Shown piece by piece: positions 41,398 through 50,159 of a stretch of DNA of 64,000 bases. This DNA is from Pseudobdellovibrionaceae bacterium (GTDB lineage Bacteria; Bdellovibrionota; Bdellovibrionia; Bdellovibrionales; Bdellovibrionaceae): positions 1 to 64,000 of the forward strand of contig JAHBUW010000018.1 in the NCBI GenBank assembly GCA_019637875.1. Reading direction: 5' to 3'. Positions within the stretch are counted from its first letter, which is position 1; the number at the start of each line of letters is the position of its first letter. A model generated the notes under the pieces. That model was given only the letters and a program-made list of their open reading frames with translations. It ran no database searches and had not been told where the DNA came from. The position numbers and the translations under genes are program-made.

Positions 41398-41757
41398 TTA
41401 CCCCCAAATCCGGGTTTGCGATTGGCGTTCGAGCTCGCGCTCGCGCAGGGACTCTTCACGTAAACGACGCACCCAATTCTCGAGCGCGCGCTCTTCCAGG
41501 CCCGAAAGGCCCGAATCCGTCGCGGGGTTCGAGACCGCCCGTGCTTTCGCGATCGCTTCGTTCACGACCTGCTCCAGGTCGACGCCGAGCTCTTGCAACA
41601 GGCTGATCAGACGGGCCGAGCCCATGTCGCCATGACCTTTTAAGAAACGATTGAGATGACTGGGTTGCATGCCGATCCGGCGTGCGAGCTCCGCTTGGCT
41701 GAGGCCGCGGTCGTTGAACAACTGATAGATTTTTTGAACCAGTCCGGATGAGCTCAA
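41398..41757 (-). CDS. XRE-family HTH protein
   Basis: 119 residues: HTH domain at 5-60 (KIYQLFNDRGLSQAELARRI, GMQPSHLNRFLKGHGDMGSA, LISLLQELGVDLEQVV) and a charged helical tail (ENWVRRLREESLRERELERQ). It probably binds DNA together with the downstream TIGR02147-like protein. The upstream interval to 41837 holds no other gene. Confidence 0.85.
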   Translation of the reverse strand: MSSSGLVQKIYQLFNDRGLSQAELARRIGMQPSHLNRFLKGHGDMGSARLISLLQELGVDLEQVVNEAIAKARAVSNPATDSGLSGLEERALENWVRRLREESLRERELERQSQTRIWG

Positions 41758-41836
41758 CGAGTCCCCTTTGCAGAACGTGCAAGTGGGCCCGGTCTATCAG
41801 GTTTTGCTCAAAAAAGTCAGCATTGCCGAAAAAATT

Positions 41837-41986
41837 CTAGTGATTTACCCGATCTTGAGACTCGAGGGCCTGGGAGGGACGATCTGAACCTCCGCCACCA
41901 CCGATTCCCGTGTTCGCGAGGGCGAGTGACACGAGTCCCGAGAGGGCCGCCAGAATCAAGAGCAGGATCCAATTCTTAGGCTTCAT
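41837..41986 (-). CDS. Short exported glycine-rich peptide (peptide 2)
   Basis: 49 residues: MKPKNWILLLILAALSGLVS LALA signal followed by NTGIGGGGGSDRPSQ and an acidic/His end. Small size hides it from standard gene finding, but the signal and Gly run mirror peptide 1 on the other side of the XRE/TIGR02147 pair. Transcribed in the same direction upstream of the XRE gene. Confidence 0.55.
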   Translation of the reverse strand: MKPKNWILLLILAALSGLVSLALANTGIGGGGGSDRPSQALESQDRVNH

Positions 41987-42088
41987 GAAGCCCGAGTTAA
42001 CAGGGGTGCGAAGGCTTGTCGCGAGGGATTTCGCGGATTGCCGGAAACGGGTACGGGTCCGCGCCCGAAGTTCACGAAATCATGAAAC

Positions 42089-42112
42089 AAAAAAGGGATC
42101 CTGACGGATCCC
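42089..42112 (-). terminator. Rho-independent terminator of the gene at 42162
   Basis: On the minus strand GGGATCC-GTCA-GGATCCC is followed by TTTTTT. A second GC-rich hairpin (GGGTCC-TTCG-GGGCCC) lies 10 bp upstream. Confidence 0.85.
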
Positions 42113-42161
42113 TCACGAAGACGGGCCCCGAAGGACCCGCGATCAAATGAAAACTCAAGAA

Positions 42162-42572
42162 TTAACGGCAGCCGAGCGGGCGGCAAGCGCGCGAGTACTG
42201 ATAGCACTTACGCATCGCTTGGTCTTGAGCCACGCGTGCGCGGCGTGCAGTTGCGCGGAAGGTATCGCCACGGCGGTTTTGCGCGAAGCAAGTGACCCAA
42301 CGTGCGGGACCAGGACGACCCGGACGATAAGATTCACGATCCCAACGATCCGCCGCGATCGCGCCGATGATTCCACCAATGATTCCACCGACGATCGCTT
42401 CGCCCGTGTTCGAACGATAGAAGGTCGCTTCATCGCCCATCGCTTCCAGATCCGCAGGGTTCATTGCGCCCGCTTCTTGTTCGATGACTTGCGCTTCTTC
42501 GATTTGACCAACCGTTGCGAAAGCGGGAACCGCCATCAACGCCGACAGTGCGATCACGATAAACTTTTTCAT
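42162..42572 (-). CDS. Exported protein with glycine-zipper helix and DUF4189-like end
   Basis: 136 residues: signal peptide (MKKFIVIALSALMAVPAFA), a helix with GEAIVGGIIGGIIGAIAADR, and a C-terminal domain WVTCFAQNRRGDTFRATARR ... AMRKCYQYSRACRPLGC with four Cys that likely form disulfides, similar to DUF4189-type ends. Probably envelope-located. Monocistronic, with a strong terminator. Confidence 0.72.
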   Translation of the reverse strand: MKKFIVIALSALMAVPAFATVGQIEEAQVIEQEAGAMNPADLEAMGDEATFYRSNTGEAIVGGIIGGIIGAIAADRWDRESYRPGRPGPARWVTCFAQNRRGDTFRATARRARVAQDQAMRKCYQYSRACRPLGCR

Positions 42573-42774
42573 CTTCTTACTCCTTCAGTGAGTGTTTTGT
42601 GTTTGCAACGAGTCGAGCTATTGCGATTGTGATGCCACAAATAAGTGGGTCACAATGACACCCGATTTAAAGCACAAAGTCCCGAATATCCCCGTGGCGA
42701 GGAAGCTGTGCTGAAGAAACTTTCAGAGTCTCGCTGCGTCGACGGTGACGAAATGCCACCCAAATTTTAGGCAA

Positions 42775-42789
42775 GAGTCACAGTGACTC
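42775..42789. promoter_or_regulatory. Perfect palindrome GAGTCAC-A-GTGACTC
   Basis: A 7-bp inverted repeat with one central base, in the 279-bp interval 42573-42851 upstream of the 42162 gene and next to the terminator of the 42852 gene. Could be a regulator site; no partner is known. Confidence 0.35.
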
Positions 42790-42797
42790 CGCTCCCC

Positions 42798-42833
42798 AAA
42801 AAAAGAAACCCGACTCCTCGAAGAAGAGTCGGG
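42798..42833 (-). terminator. Rho-independent terminator of the gene at 42852
   Basis: Minus strand: CCCGACTC-loop-GAGTCGGG followed by TTTCTTTTTTT. Clear stem and T tract directly after the stop. Confidence 0.9.
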
Positions 42834-42851
42834 CTGTTTCGACTTCAAGAA

Positions 42852-43115
42852 TTAGAAGCCGAAACGATTGAGGCTCGGGACTTCGTCCCGCGCTCTCGTT
42901 TCAATTTCGAGTCTTTCCGTATGTTGTTCCGCGGCCCGCACTTCGACGAGCTTGGGCTCGCCGAAAAACTGCCACCAACTCCAGGCCTCGCCTTCTTTCG
43001 TGGGAAGGAGAGATTGAAGTTGATCGGCGGCCCGCACGATACCCATCACGGTTTTCTCAGATTGAAAGTTCAGTCGTTGGCGCCAAATAGACTTCTGCTT
43101 CTTTGCAGCGTTCAT
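42852..43115 (-). CDS. Small cytoplasmic protein of unknown function
   Basis: 87 residues from the ATG at 43115, which has AAGGAG before it. Basic N-terminus (MNAAKKQKSIWRQRLNFQSE), a helix VMGIVRAADQLQSLLP, a Trp-rich middle (EAWSWWQFFG) and a charged end. No signal, no TM helix, no family recognised. It seems to have a long leader from a promoter near 43345 and its own terminator. Confidence 0.6.
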   Translation of the reverse strand: MNAAKKQKSIWRQRLNFQSEKTVMGIVRAADQLQSLLPTKEGEAWSWWQFFGEPKLVEVRAAEQHTERLEIETRARDEVPSLNRFGF

Positions 43116-43290
43116 AAAATCTCCTTCCCACATTTCGTGGGGGTTGGTGAACAAGGCGCACGCATCCGGGCCGGGACACGTGAACCGGTTTGAAAACAAA
43201 AAATAAAAATGAATGAGGATCAAAACGCGAGGAGGTCGCACGAACGTCGACGTGAAAACCAAGTCTTACGCGCAAAAATGCAAGTAACAC

Positions 43291-43313
43291 TTGAACGTTT
43301 CACGGACGTTCAA
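43291..43313. promoter_or_regulatory. Inverted repeat in the leader of the 42852 gene
   Basis: TTGAACGT-7 bp-ACGTTCAA, a perfect 8-bp dyad, between the proposed promoter and the gene. It could be an operator or a leader-RNA hairpin. Confidence 0.4.
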
Positions 43314-43341
43314 ACACGAACACACTTCAATTGTCGGTCTT

Positions 43342-43369
43342 ATTATATATGGTCCTGACGGACTCAGAA
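43342..43369 (-). promoter_or_regulatory. Sigma-70-like promoter facing the 42852 gene
   Basis: Minus strand -35 TTCTGA, 16 bp, -10 TATAAT. A consensus -10 stands out in an AT-rich patch. It would give a leader of about 220 nt before the ATG at 43115. Confidence 0.45.
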
Positions 43370-43501
43370 GACGTTTGATCCTGGAGTTTGTAGATCAAGT
43401 CCGGAGACTTTCTCGCAAACCATGCCGCGAATCGCGTCGTCCATAATTCGCGTGACCGCGAGTTCGACAACCGAAGAGTGATTTTTTAGTTTCATCATCA
43501 T
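43364..43501 (-). CDS. Small protein of unknown function
   Basis: 45 residues (MMMKLKNHSSVVELAVTRIM ...). AAAGGAGG lies exactly five bases before the first ATG, one of the best ribosome sites in the window, and argues for real translation. Helical, mildly amphipathic, no signal peptide. Not recognised. Confidence 0.55.
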   Translation of the reverse strand: MMMKLKNHSSVVELAVTRIMDDAIRGMVCEKVSGLDLQTPGSNVF

Positions 43502-43661
43502 GAAAGCCTCCTTTCATTGGAATAATCTCAGTCTGAAGAAGTTCTCGGTGTTTGGCAACGACAACTTGATTCATTTTTTCTTCAGACGCGCATTCGAAAT
43601 ACTTTGTCGAGAACGCTCGTAGTTCCTGAGTGGAACCACGAATGCGCAAGGTGGTTCCACT

Positions 43662-44405
43662 TTATTCCGTCAGATGATTTCCGGTTCGCGTATAACGATC
43701 CTCGAGTCCGACGGAGGCGACGACGTTGGCCTCATGCAAAGTCTGGACATTGCGCCACAGACGTTCACTGACTTCTCCGGGAAGATAACTCGGCATTTTG
43801 CGCGCGACGTCTCCGCTCGCTGCGGACCACAGGTACATCACCTCGGCCTTGGTCGCGGCCAAACGTTCGCGTTCGGACGACGCCAGGCTTGAGTCTTCCA
43901 CGCGCGCGTCGGCAACGAGGTCCTGCAAAACGCGATCAGCGGTTTCGGATTCGGCGAAGCGCCGCGCTTCGATCAAAGAGGCGATCGCCACGGCCTCCAG
44001 ACGATCCTCCGCGCCGTCCTTCAGTAATTCTCCCAGCCCTTTCAAGTAGCGCGGGTTCTCGAGCAGTTCGAGCTTACGCTGCCGCTCGGCATCGCTGGGA
44101 AGAACCTTGGCTTGCAGCTTCATGTATTCGCGAAGCTCCACCAAGATCTCGGACTCCGGATCAGAAGTGGGTCCCGCCGTTTCCGTCGCGGGACTCGCCT
44201 CCAGCACGGGGGCCACTTTATTTTCATCGGATGGGGTCGCGGCTTTCACCGTCCCCGTTTTCATCACGGCCGCCCCGACCGAGGCCGGCGCGCGCTTCGG
44301 TGAGGGCGCGGTCCCGCCTTCACTGACCCGGTAGTGATAACTGAGCGGCAGACTCACGAGCGCCAAGAGCGCGAAGTAAGTCAGCGGGCGATTCAGAAAT
44401 TTCAC
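43662..44405 (-). CDS. Exported or membrane-anchored protein of unknown function
   Basis: 247 residues with one N-terminal hydrophobic segment (LTYFALLALVSLPLSYHY), a Pro/Ala/Thr-rich linker to about residue 85, then a helical domain (ESEILVELREYMKLQAKVLP, LGELLKDGAEDRLEAVAIAS). It overlaps the stop of the Hint-domain lipoprotein gene by 4 bp, so the two are co-translated and the proteins may work together in the envelope. Confidence 0.65.
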   Translation of the reverse strand: MKFLNRPLTYFALLALVSLPLSYHYRVSEGGTAPSPKRAPASVGAAVMKTGTVKAATPSDENKVAPVLEASPATETAGPTSDPESEILVELREYMKLQAKVLPSDAERQRKLELLENPRYLKGLGELLKDGAEDRLEAVAIASLIEARRFAESETADRVLQDLVADARVEDSSLASSERERLAATKAEVMYLWSAASGDVARKMPSYLPGEVSERLWRNVQTLHEANVVASVGLEDRYTRTGNHLTE

Positions 44406-47155
44406 CGCGCGCCTCCGCCGAATACGCCTTGCAAGAGGCGTCCGCGCAGCACTTGGCGATTCATATTCGTCGCGCCTTCATTCTGATAGTAGGCCGAGCC
44501 GTTCACGTAACCGCCGGTCACGACGAGGTTGCGGTGCAGTTCAGAGCTCGCGGTGAAGAGGTTATAAACCTTCCCGACGTACTTCGTCGTTTGCACCGAG
44601 CGAACGTCATCCAAGCCGCCCGCCGCTTTCACGAGGCGATCCCCCGCGATGAAAGAGCGCGCCTCGCGCATGTTGCCCTCGCCGTCCACGAGGGGATGGT
44701 TCGGCGTGACGCGCAGTTCACCGCCGGACTTCATTTTGAACACCAGGATTTCGTGTTCGGTGTCCACGAGCTCGGTCACCCACTGGGACACCGGCGTCGT
44801 CTCAAGGCGGACGTTCGCGAGACTCGAATCCGCGGTCACGGTCACGACGTTTTGGGTCTTCGACGTGAGCGCTTCGATGAAGGTCTGCGCGCGGCCCTGA
44901 CGTCCCTTCAGCTCGGTCAAGATCTGCTGCTCGGGCGTCGCGCACGAGGACACGCACACCGCCGAAACGTAGATCTTCGCCGGCACGTCACACGACGAGT
45001 TTTTACTTGTCGGCGCGACCCACACCCGCTCGGGTTTCACGCCGGCGTTCATGAAGGTCGGATACAACGCGCGCGATCCCGAATCGATCCCCGCACCACC
45101 CGAATGCACGTCCTCGAAGTTCGCCAGGAACTCTTTGATCACGGGGATCTTGTCCTGACACTTCACCATCCAGTCGTAACGGCCCTTCGCCTGACTGTTG
45201 GACAGGCTGTCGTGCGAGCAGCGGTAAGCCACGTAATCGCGGCAGTATTTTTCTTCGGTCCAAGCGCCCGCCTTCACGGTTTCTTTCACTTTCTGCACCT
45301 GATGGTCGACGCAGGCGTAAGATTTGGTCGTGACCACTTCACGCGCCTTCAAGATGATGCCGATCTGATTTTTCGGACATTTATTGGAACTGACGGCCTC
45401 TTCGTTTTCGCGGGTGACGTCGTCACGTTTCACGGCATCCGGGTTCGCGTCGCAGACGCGCTCAACGACGGGCTTCGCGCCATCACAACGAGCGTCGACC
45501 GCGGGTCCGCCGTTCTGATCGCGGCAGGTGTAGTCTTGGCGTTGCTTGCCGCCGCAATTTTCCGAACACGTGCTCCAGGTGTCGGACGCGACCCACTTGT
45601 AAGTGGGGCATACGCCCTTCACTTTGAGAGCGCCTTGACGTGAATTGCTCGACGTCACCTGGCCCTGCTTACAGCTTTGATCTTCGATACGGTGGAACAG
45701 GTCGAAGAAACCCGTTTCGCCGAAACGGCAGGTCAAAGGAACCTGAACTTCACCGATGACGACGCCCGACTTCACGGTGCCGCTCACCCCGAAGCCGGGG
45801 CAGCCGTCCTCGCAGGTCAGGGCCTGATGTTTGGTCGAGCCTTGCAGATCGCCGTTCACGCAAAGACGGCTCGACTGCACGCTCACACAGGCGCCCGCGG
45901 GGCGTTCGCTTTCGAAGAAGATGCGGCTTTCACCGTCCTTCAGTTTGTCCCCGTTCATGAGGCGGCAGCTTTGTCCACCGCACACACCTTCGGTTTTCAC
46001 TTCCTCCGTACGCGAAGCTTCCACCCAATCTTGAATCGGGTCCTGGAAACGGCACTCGTAAACGACTTTCGTGTGGACCACGTTTTCTTTTTGTCCGTCC
46101 AGGCCGCAGGCGACCTTTTCGTTTCGCTCGTTCACATATTCGGTCCGCGATTCGCCAAGGGTCTGACATTTAGGAAGGGGAATTTCGGGCTTCGCGTCCA
46201 CGATCCGGATGCGGTGGCGAAGCGAGAAAAGGACCTCGTCATAAGCGAGCGGCGAATAGATATCCGCGCGGACCTCGTAAGTTCCCGTCTGCTGGAAGCT
46301 GTGCTGAACGGAAAGGCCCGGCAAAAGGCTGCTGCCGTCCGCGAAATTCCAGCGAACCGCGCTGATCGAGGGGCGCAAGCACGAAGGAATGCTCGCCGCG
46401 AAATCCACGGGCTTGCCGACTTCGGCCTCGTTCGCCGCGAAGATCTGCGTTTCGATCAAACACTCCAGGTCGTCGTAATAATCGATGACCGTAACGTGAT
46501 GAACCAGGTCGTAGGCCGCCCCGGATTTCAAAGTCACCTTCGCCTCGATCCGGTGCGCGCCGGTCATCTCGAACGCGTGGGTCGCGGACGCCCCCGCGTA
46601 GACGCCGCCGTCATCGGTTTTCCACGCGATGCTTTCGATCTCAAGGTTCGCGGGCGAAACCACGTGGTAGGTCAGCTCCATCCCCGGCAGCGAAGCCTGC
46701 GGGCCTTCGAGCATGGGGGCGTTCTCTAAAACGAGCGTCGATTGCGAAAGAACGGCGGTCTCGCCAGCGGCGGAGCTCACTTTGGCTTCCACCAGATAAC
46801 GACCGGCCTCCGTATATTGGGTCGCGATTTTCGATTTATCGTTGGCGAGGACCTTCGCGTTCATGGTGGTCCACTGAACGTCCGCGCCCGGCGCGCAGCC
46901 CAGATCCTCACTGAGGCTCGTCATCACGATTTCACCCGGAGCGGCGAGATTTTTCCCTTGAAGACTCAAGGAGCCCGCCGAGACCATCTTCTGCTGGCCT
47001 CCGCAAGAGGCCGCGAGACCCGCCACCGCATCCGTGGTCGGCGAGGTCCCCGTGTTTGGCGAACATGCCGTCAGTCCCATCCATGAGGTGACAAGCAATG
47101 TCATTTTGAAAGCCTGATTCAGATCCTCGGTCCAAGTTCCTGACGTCCATGTCAT
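44402..47155 (-). CDS. Large lipoprotein with PKD-like repeats, thrombospondin-like repeat and C-terminal Hint domain
   Basis: 917 residues; GGAGG precedes the ATG. Lipobox LTAC with Cys at about 31. Two PKD/Ig-like repeats follow (ATHAFEMTGAHRIEAKVTLK; VQHSFQQTGTYEVRADIYSP). A Cys-rich middle contains WSTCSENCGGKQRQDYTC (about 517-540), a thrombospondin type 1 pattern. The C-terminal 190 residues form a Hint domain: ELRVTPNHPLVDGEGN, RSFIAGDRLVKAAGG, YVGKVYNLFTA, HRNLVVTGGYVNGS. Hint domains self-cleave or splice. A secreted adhesin or processing protein is likely. The first Hint Cys may be in VSSCATPEQQ. Confidence 0.75.
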   Translation of the reverse strand: MTWTSGTWTEDLNQAFKMTLLVTSWMGLTACSPNTGTSPTTDAVAGLAASCGGQQKMVSAGSLSLQGKNLAAPGEIVMTSLSEDLGCAPGADVQWTTMNAKVLANDKSKIATQYTEAGRYLVEAKVSSAAGETAVLSQSTLVLENAPMLEGPQASLPGMELTYHVVSPANLEIESIAWKTDDGGVYAGASATHAFEMTGAHRIEAKVTLKSGAAYDLVHHVTVIDYYDDLECLIETQIFAANEAEVGKPVDFAASIPSCLRPSISAVRWNFADGSSLLPGLSVQHSFQQTGTYEVRADIYSPLAYDEVLFSLRHRIRIVDAKPEIPLPKCQTLGESRTEYVNERNEKVACGLDGQKENVVHTKVVYECRFQDPIQDWVEASRTEEVKTEGVCGGQSCRLMNGDKLKDGESRIFFESERPAGACVSVQSSRLCVNGDLQGSTKHQALTCEDGCPGFGVSGTVKSGVVIGEVQVPLTCRFGETGFFDLFHRIEDQSCKQGQVTSSNSRQGALKVKGVCPTYKWVASDTWSTCSENCGGKQRQDYTCRDQNGGPAVDARCDGAKPVVERVCDANPDAVKRDDVTRENEEAVSSNKCPKNQIGIILKAREVVTTKSYACVDHQVQKVKETVKAGAWTEEKYCRDYVAYRCSHDSLSNSQAKGRYDWMVKCQDKIPVIKEFLANFEDVHSGGAGIDSGSRALYPTFMNAGVKPERVWVAPTSKNSSCDVPAKIYVSAVCVSSCATPEQQILTELKGRQGRAQTFIEALTSKTQNVVTVTADSSLANVRLETTPVSQWVTELVDTEHEILVFKMKSGGELRVTPNHPLVDGEGNMREARSFIAGDRLVKAAGGLDDVRSVQTTKYVGKVYNLFTASSELHRNLVVTGGYVNGSAYYQNEGATNMNRQVLRGRLLQGVFGGGAR

Positions 47156-47407
47156 TCGCGGTCCTCCACCCTTCCTAGGTAGTGGAATCCATCCTCTCAG
47201 GCCGAGGGGAAACACCCAAATTTTTTTGCATTTCCGCTTCATCGCGGGAAGGCCTGTCGGGGGCTTCGACGCTTTCCCGAAATTCACCCCAACCCCTCTC
47301 ACGGCGGAGCGACATCTTCCCCGAAAGTGTCGAAGTTTTTGTTGGCCCAAATCCCAAGGCGGGGCTATCGTTTTCAAAGTGTAAAGCTCAAAGGATTGAG
47401 GTTTCGT

Positions 47408-48892
47408 ATGAAGGATCTGCTCGGAATGGAAACCCGTGGGCTCGTCGCCTGCGACAATATGATCGGCGGCGCCTGGGAGCCCGGCGAAAACGGGACGCAC
47501 GAGGTCCGTTCGCCCTACCACGGTCGCAAGATCGGTCACACGACCACGCCCTCATCCGCGCAAATCGATCGCGCCATTCAACTCGCCGGCGAAGCGCAGA
47601 AACCCTGGGGCGCGCTCCCGCACAAAGAGCGCGCGCGGGTGCTGTTCCGTTTCCGCGAAATTTTACTGCGCGACCAAGACGAGATCGCGGGCCTGAAAGC
47701 TTCCGAGTGCGGCAAAACCTTCGCCGAGGCGAAGGCCGGACTCATGAAGGGCGTCGAGGTTCTGGAGTTCGCGCTCTCGCTGCAAAACTTGGATTTGGGC
47801 GGCAAGATGGAGGTCTCGCGCGGGGTCAGCTGCGAATACCGCCGCGAAGCCTTGGGCGTGATCGCGAACATCACCCCGTTCAACTTTCCCGCGATGGTCC
47901 CGATGTGGACCATTCCCATCGCGCTCGCGGTGGGGAACGCTTACGTCTGGAAGCCCTCGGACAAAACGCCGCTGACCGCCCGCCGCATCGCGGACGCGCT
48001 CGCCGAGGCCGGCCTTCCCGCAGGGCTCATGACCGTCCTTCACGGCGGCGAAGCCACGGTGAACGCGATCATCGATCACCCCCTCGTCCGCGCGGTGGGC
48101 TTCGTGGGCTCGACAAAAATCGCGCGCCTGATTTTCGAACGCGGCACCCGCCAAGGCAAACGCGTCCTTGCCCTGGGCGGCGCGAAAAATCACATCATCC
48201 TGCTTCCCGACGCGAATCCCGAACTGAGCGGAACCGGCATTTCCGATTCCTTCACGGGCTGTGCGGGTCAACGCTGCATGGCCGCTTCGGTTCTGCTCGC
48301 GGTGGGGGAAGTCGATCACCACATCGAACGCATCGTCGAACGCGCGGGCTCGATGAAGCTGGGCGAGAGCATGGGTGCGCTCATCACGAGTGCGCAGCGT
48401 GAGTTCTTGGTGGGCGCCATCGACCGTGCGGAAAAAGCCGGCGCCAAAATCCTGCTCGATGGCCGCAAAGCCAAAGCGCCCGCGGGACTCGAAGGCGGAA
48501 ACTGGCTGGGCGCAACGGTCCTCGATCAGGTGGCGACGGGGTCCGAAGCCGCGACGGACGAGCTCTTCGGGCCGATCCTGAGTGTGGTGCGCGTGAAGGA
48601 CCTAAGCCACGCCTTGAAGATTCAAGCGAGCAGTCCTTACGGGAACGCCTGCTCGGTCTTCACGACGAACGGCGCCCTGGCCGACCGCGTGGCGCGTGAA
48701 GCGCGCGCCGGCATGGTCGGCGTGAATATCGGCGTCCCCGTCCCGCGCGAGCCCTTCTCGTTCGGCGGGATCAACTCCTCCAAATTCGGCCACGGGGATA
48801 TCACCGGTCCGCAGAGTTTGGACTTCTGGACCGACCTCAAGAAAATATCGACGAAATGGGAACAACAGACCGACTCGAATTGGATGTCCTAA
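47408..48892 (+). CDS. mmsA: MmsA-type CoA-acylating aldehyde dehydrogenase
   Basis: 494 residues of the aldehyde dehydrogenase fold: GVIANITPFNFPAMVPMW, NAYVWKPSDKTPLTARRIAD, GSTKIARLIFERGT, GGAKNHIILLPDAN and the catalytic loop FTGCAGQRCMAASV (Cys about 281), all typical of methylmalonate-semialdehyde dehydrogenase, which oxidises malonic or methylmalonic semialdehyde to acyl-CoA. It is 1 bp from the next gene and leads the URC-like operon, where it could oxidise the C3 semialdehyde released from uracil. The start MKDLLG was chosen with GAGG before it. Confidence 0.88.
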   Translation: MKDLLGMETRGLVACDNMIGGAWEPGENGTHEVRSPYHGRKIGHTTTPSSAQIDRAIQLAGEAQKPWGALPHKERARVLFRFREILLRDQDEIAGLKASECGKTFAEAKAGLMKGVEVLEFALSLQNLDLGGKMEVSRGVSCEYRREALGVIANITPFNFPAMVPMWTIPIALAVGNAYVWKPSDKTPLTARRIADALAEAGLPAGLMTVLHGGEATVNAIIDHPLVRAVGFVGSTKIARLIFERGTRQGKRVLALGGAKNHIILLPDANPELSGTGISDSFTGCAGQRCMAASVLLAVGEVDHHIERIVERAGSMKLGESMGALITSAQREFLVGAIDRAEKAGAKILLDGRKAKAPAGLEGGNWLGATVLDQVATGSEAATDELFGPILSVVRVKDLSHALKIQASSPYGNACSVFTTNGALADRVAREARAGMVGVNIGVPVPREPFSFGGINSSKFGHGDITGPQSLDFWTDLKKISTKWEQQTDSNWMS

Positions 48893-48893
48893 C

Positions 48894-50159
48894 ATGAGCA
48901 CCTTTGACGTGAATAAACGCTCCGACCACATCATTCTGGCCTCGCACAACAATCTCAAATTCAAAGAGACGCTCCCCATTCATTGGGGTGAGCGCGATCC
49001 ACTCAAACGCGGACCCGTCGTCGCCTCGGTCGCGAACAAACGGGCCCGCAACGCCATCGGCGCGCACAGCGGAAGCTACACCGTGTACCGCGCCCTTTCG
49101 GTCGCGAGCGGAAAGTTCCCGCCGCTGCATCGCCCGGACCTGAACAACACCCAAAGCCCCACGCCGATCGGTCCCTACAAGCAGTGGTTCGATCCGCAAA
49201 AAATCGTGTCACTGGATCCCTGGGGTCTGGATCCGCAAATTCATTTTAAAACCTACTTCGAGCAGGGCTACGACATCCGCCCCACGATCGCCGTGACCCA
49301 GGCGCATTTGCAAATCCCCGAAGTGACCGACGCGATCAAGGCCGGACGTCTTCCCGTCGACGGCAAGATCGTGAAAGAGAACGCCGACGTCCGCGTGACG
49401 AAGATCGCGATCGAGCCCGTCTGGTATCTGCCCGGCATCGCCGAACGCCTCAACACCACCGAAGGCGACCTGCGCCGGATTCTGTTTCAAGAGACCGGCG
49501 GGATGTTCCCCGAATTCATCACCCGTCCCGATTTGAAAGTCTGGCTTCCGCCCATCGGCTCGACCACGGTTTACATCTTCGGCGATCCCCGCGATCTGGC
49601 GAAACCCGAGGTAGAGCTGACCTGCCGCGTGCATGACGAATGCAACGGCTCGGACGTTTTCGGTTCGGACATCTGCACCTGCCGCCCTTACCTGATGTAC
49701 GGCATCGAAGACGCCGCCCGCACCGCACAGCGCGGGGGCATCGGCCTCATCGCCTATTACCGCAAGGAAGGCCGCGCGCTGGGCGAAGTGACGAAGTTTC
49801 TGGTCTACAACGCGCGCAAACGCCAAGAGGGCGGCGATTCGGCGGCGACCTACTTCCACCGCACCGAATGCGTGGCGGGCACCGAGGACGCGCGTTTCCA
49901 AGAGCTGATGCCCGACTGCCTGCACTTCCTGGGAATCTCGAAAATCCACAATCTGCACTCGATGAGCAATATGAAATACAACGCCATCGTCGGCAGCGGC
50001 ATCGAGGTCGTGAACCGCATCTCGATCCCGGATGAACTCATCCCGAAAGACGCGCAAGTCGAGATCGAAGCGAAAAAGGCGGCGGGCTACTTCACGAAAG
50101 AAACGCCAAAGAACAAAACCGAACTCACCGCGGTGAAAGGGCGTCCCATCGATGAGTAA
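48894..50159 (+). CDS. GTP cyclohydrolase II homologue (URC1-type)
   Basis: 421 residues, twice the normal RibA length, with an N-terminal extension of about 200 residues. The zinc site is CRVHDECNGSDVFGSDICTCRP (three Cys), and IAYYRKEGRALGEVTKF replaces the canonical QEGRGIG. Beside DUF1688, upp and udk this matches URC1 of the uracil-degradation pathway of fungi and bacteria, rather than riboflavin synthesis. The reaction in URC is thought to open the uracil ring at the nucleotide level. It overlaps the DUF1688 gene by 8 bp. Confidence 0.85.
   Translation: MSTFDVNKRSDHIILASHNNLKFKETLPIHWGERDPLKRGPVVASVANKRARNAIGAHSGSYTVYRALSVASGKFPPLHRPDLNNTQSPTPIGPYKQWFDPQKIVSLDPWGLDPQIHFKTYFEQGYDIRPTIAVTQAHLQIPEVTDAIKAGRLPVDGKIVKENADVRVTKIAIEPVWYLPGIAERLNTTEGDLRRILFQETGGMFPEFITRPDLKVWLPPIGSTTVYIFGDPRDLAKPEVELTCRVHDECNGSDVFGSDICTCRPYLMYGIEDAARTAQRGGIGLIAYYRKEGRALGEVTKFLVYNARKRQEGGDSAATYFHRTECVAGTEDARFQELMPDCLHFLGISKIHNLHSMSNMKYNAIVGSGIEVVNRISIPDELIPKDAQVEIEAKKAAGYFTKETPKNKTELTAVKGRPIDE

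Noticed and set aside
42651-42676. Another GTCACAA near 42651 as a fourth ECF promoter
   Set aside because: No CGTA follows at 15 bp, and it lies outside the island.
43395-43649. 84-codon minus-strand frame
   Set aside because: No ribosome site; overlaps in another phase the 45-residue frame that has an excellent one.
44429-46729. Long open frames on the plus strand (about 350-400 codons)
   Set aside because: They lie opposite the Hint-domain lipoprotein; Arg/His-rich composition and absence of ribosome sites show they are shadows in GC-rich DNA.
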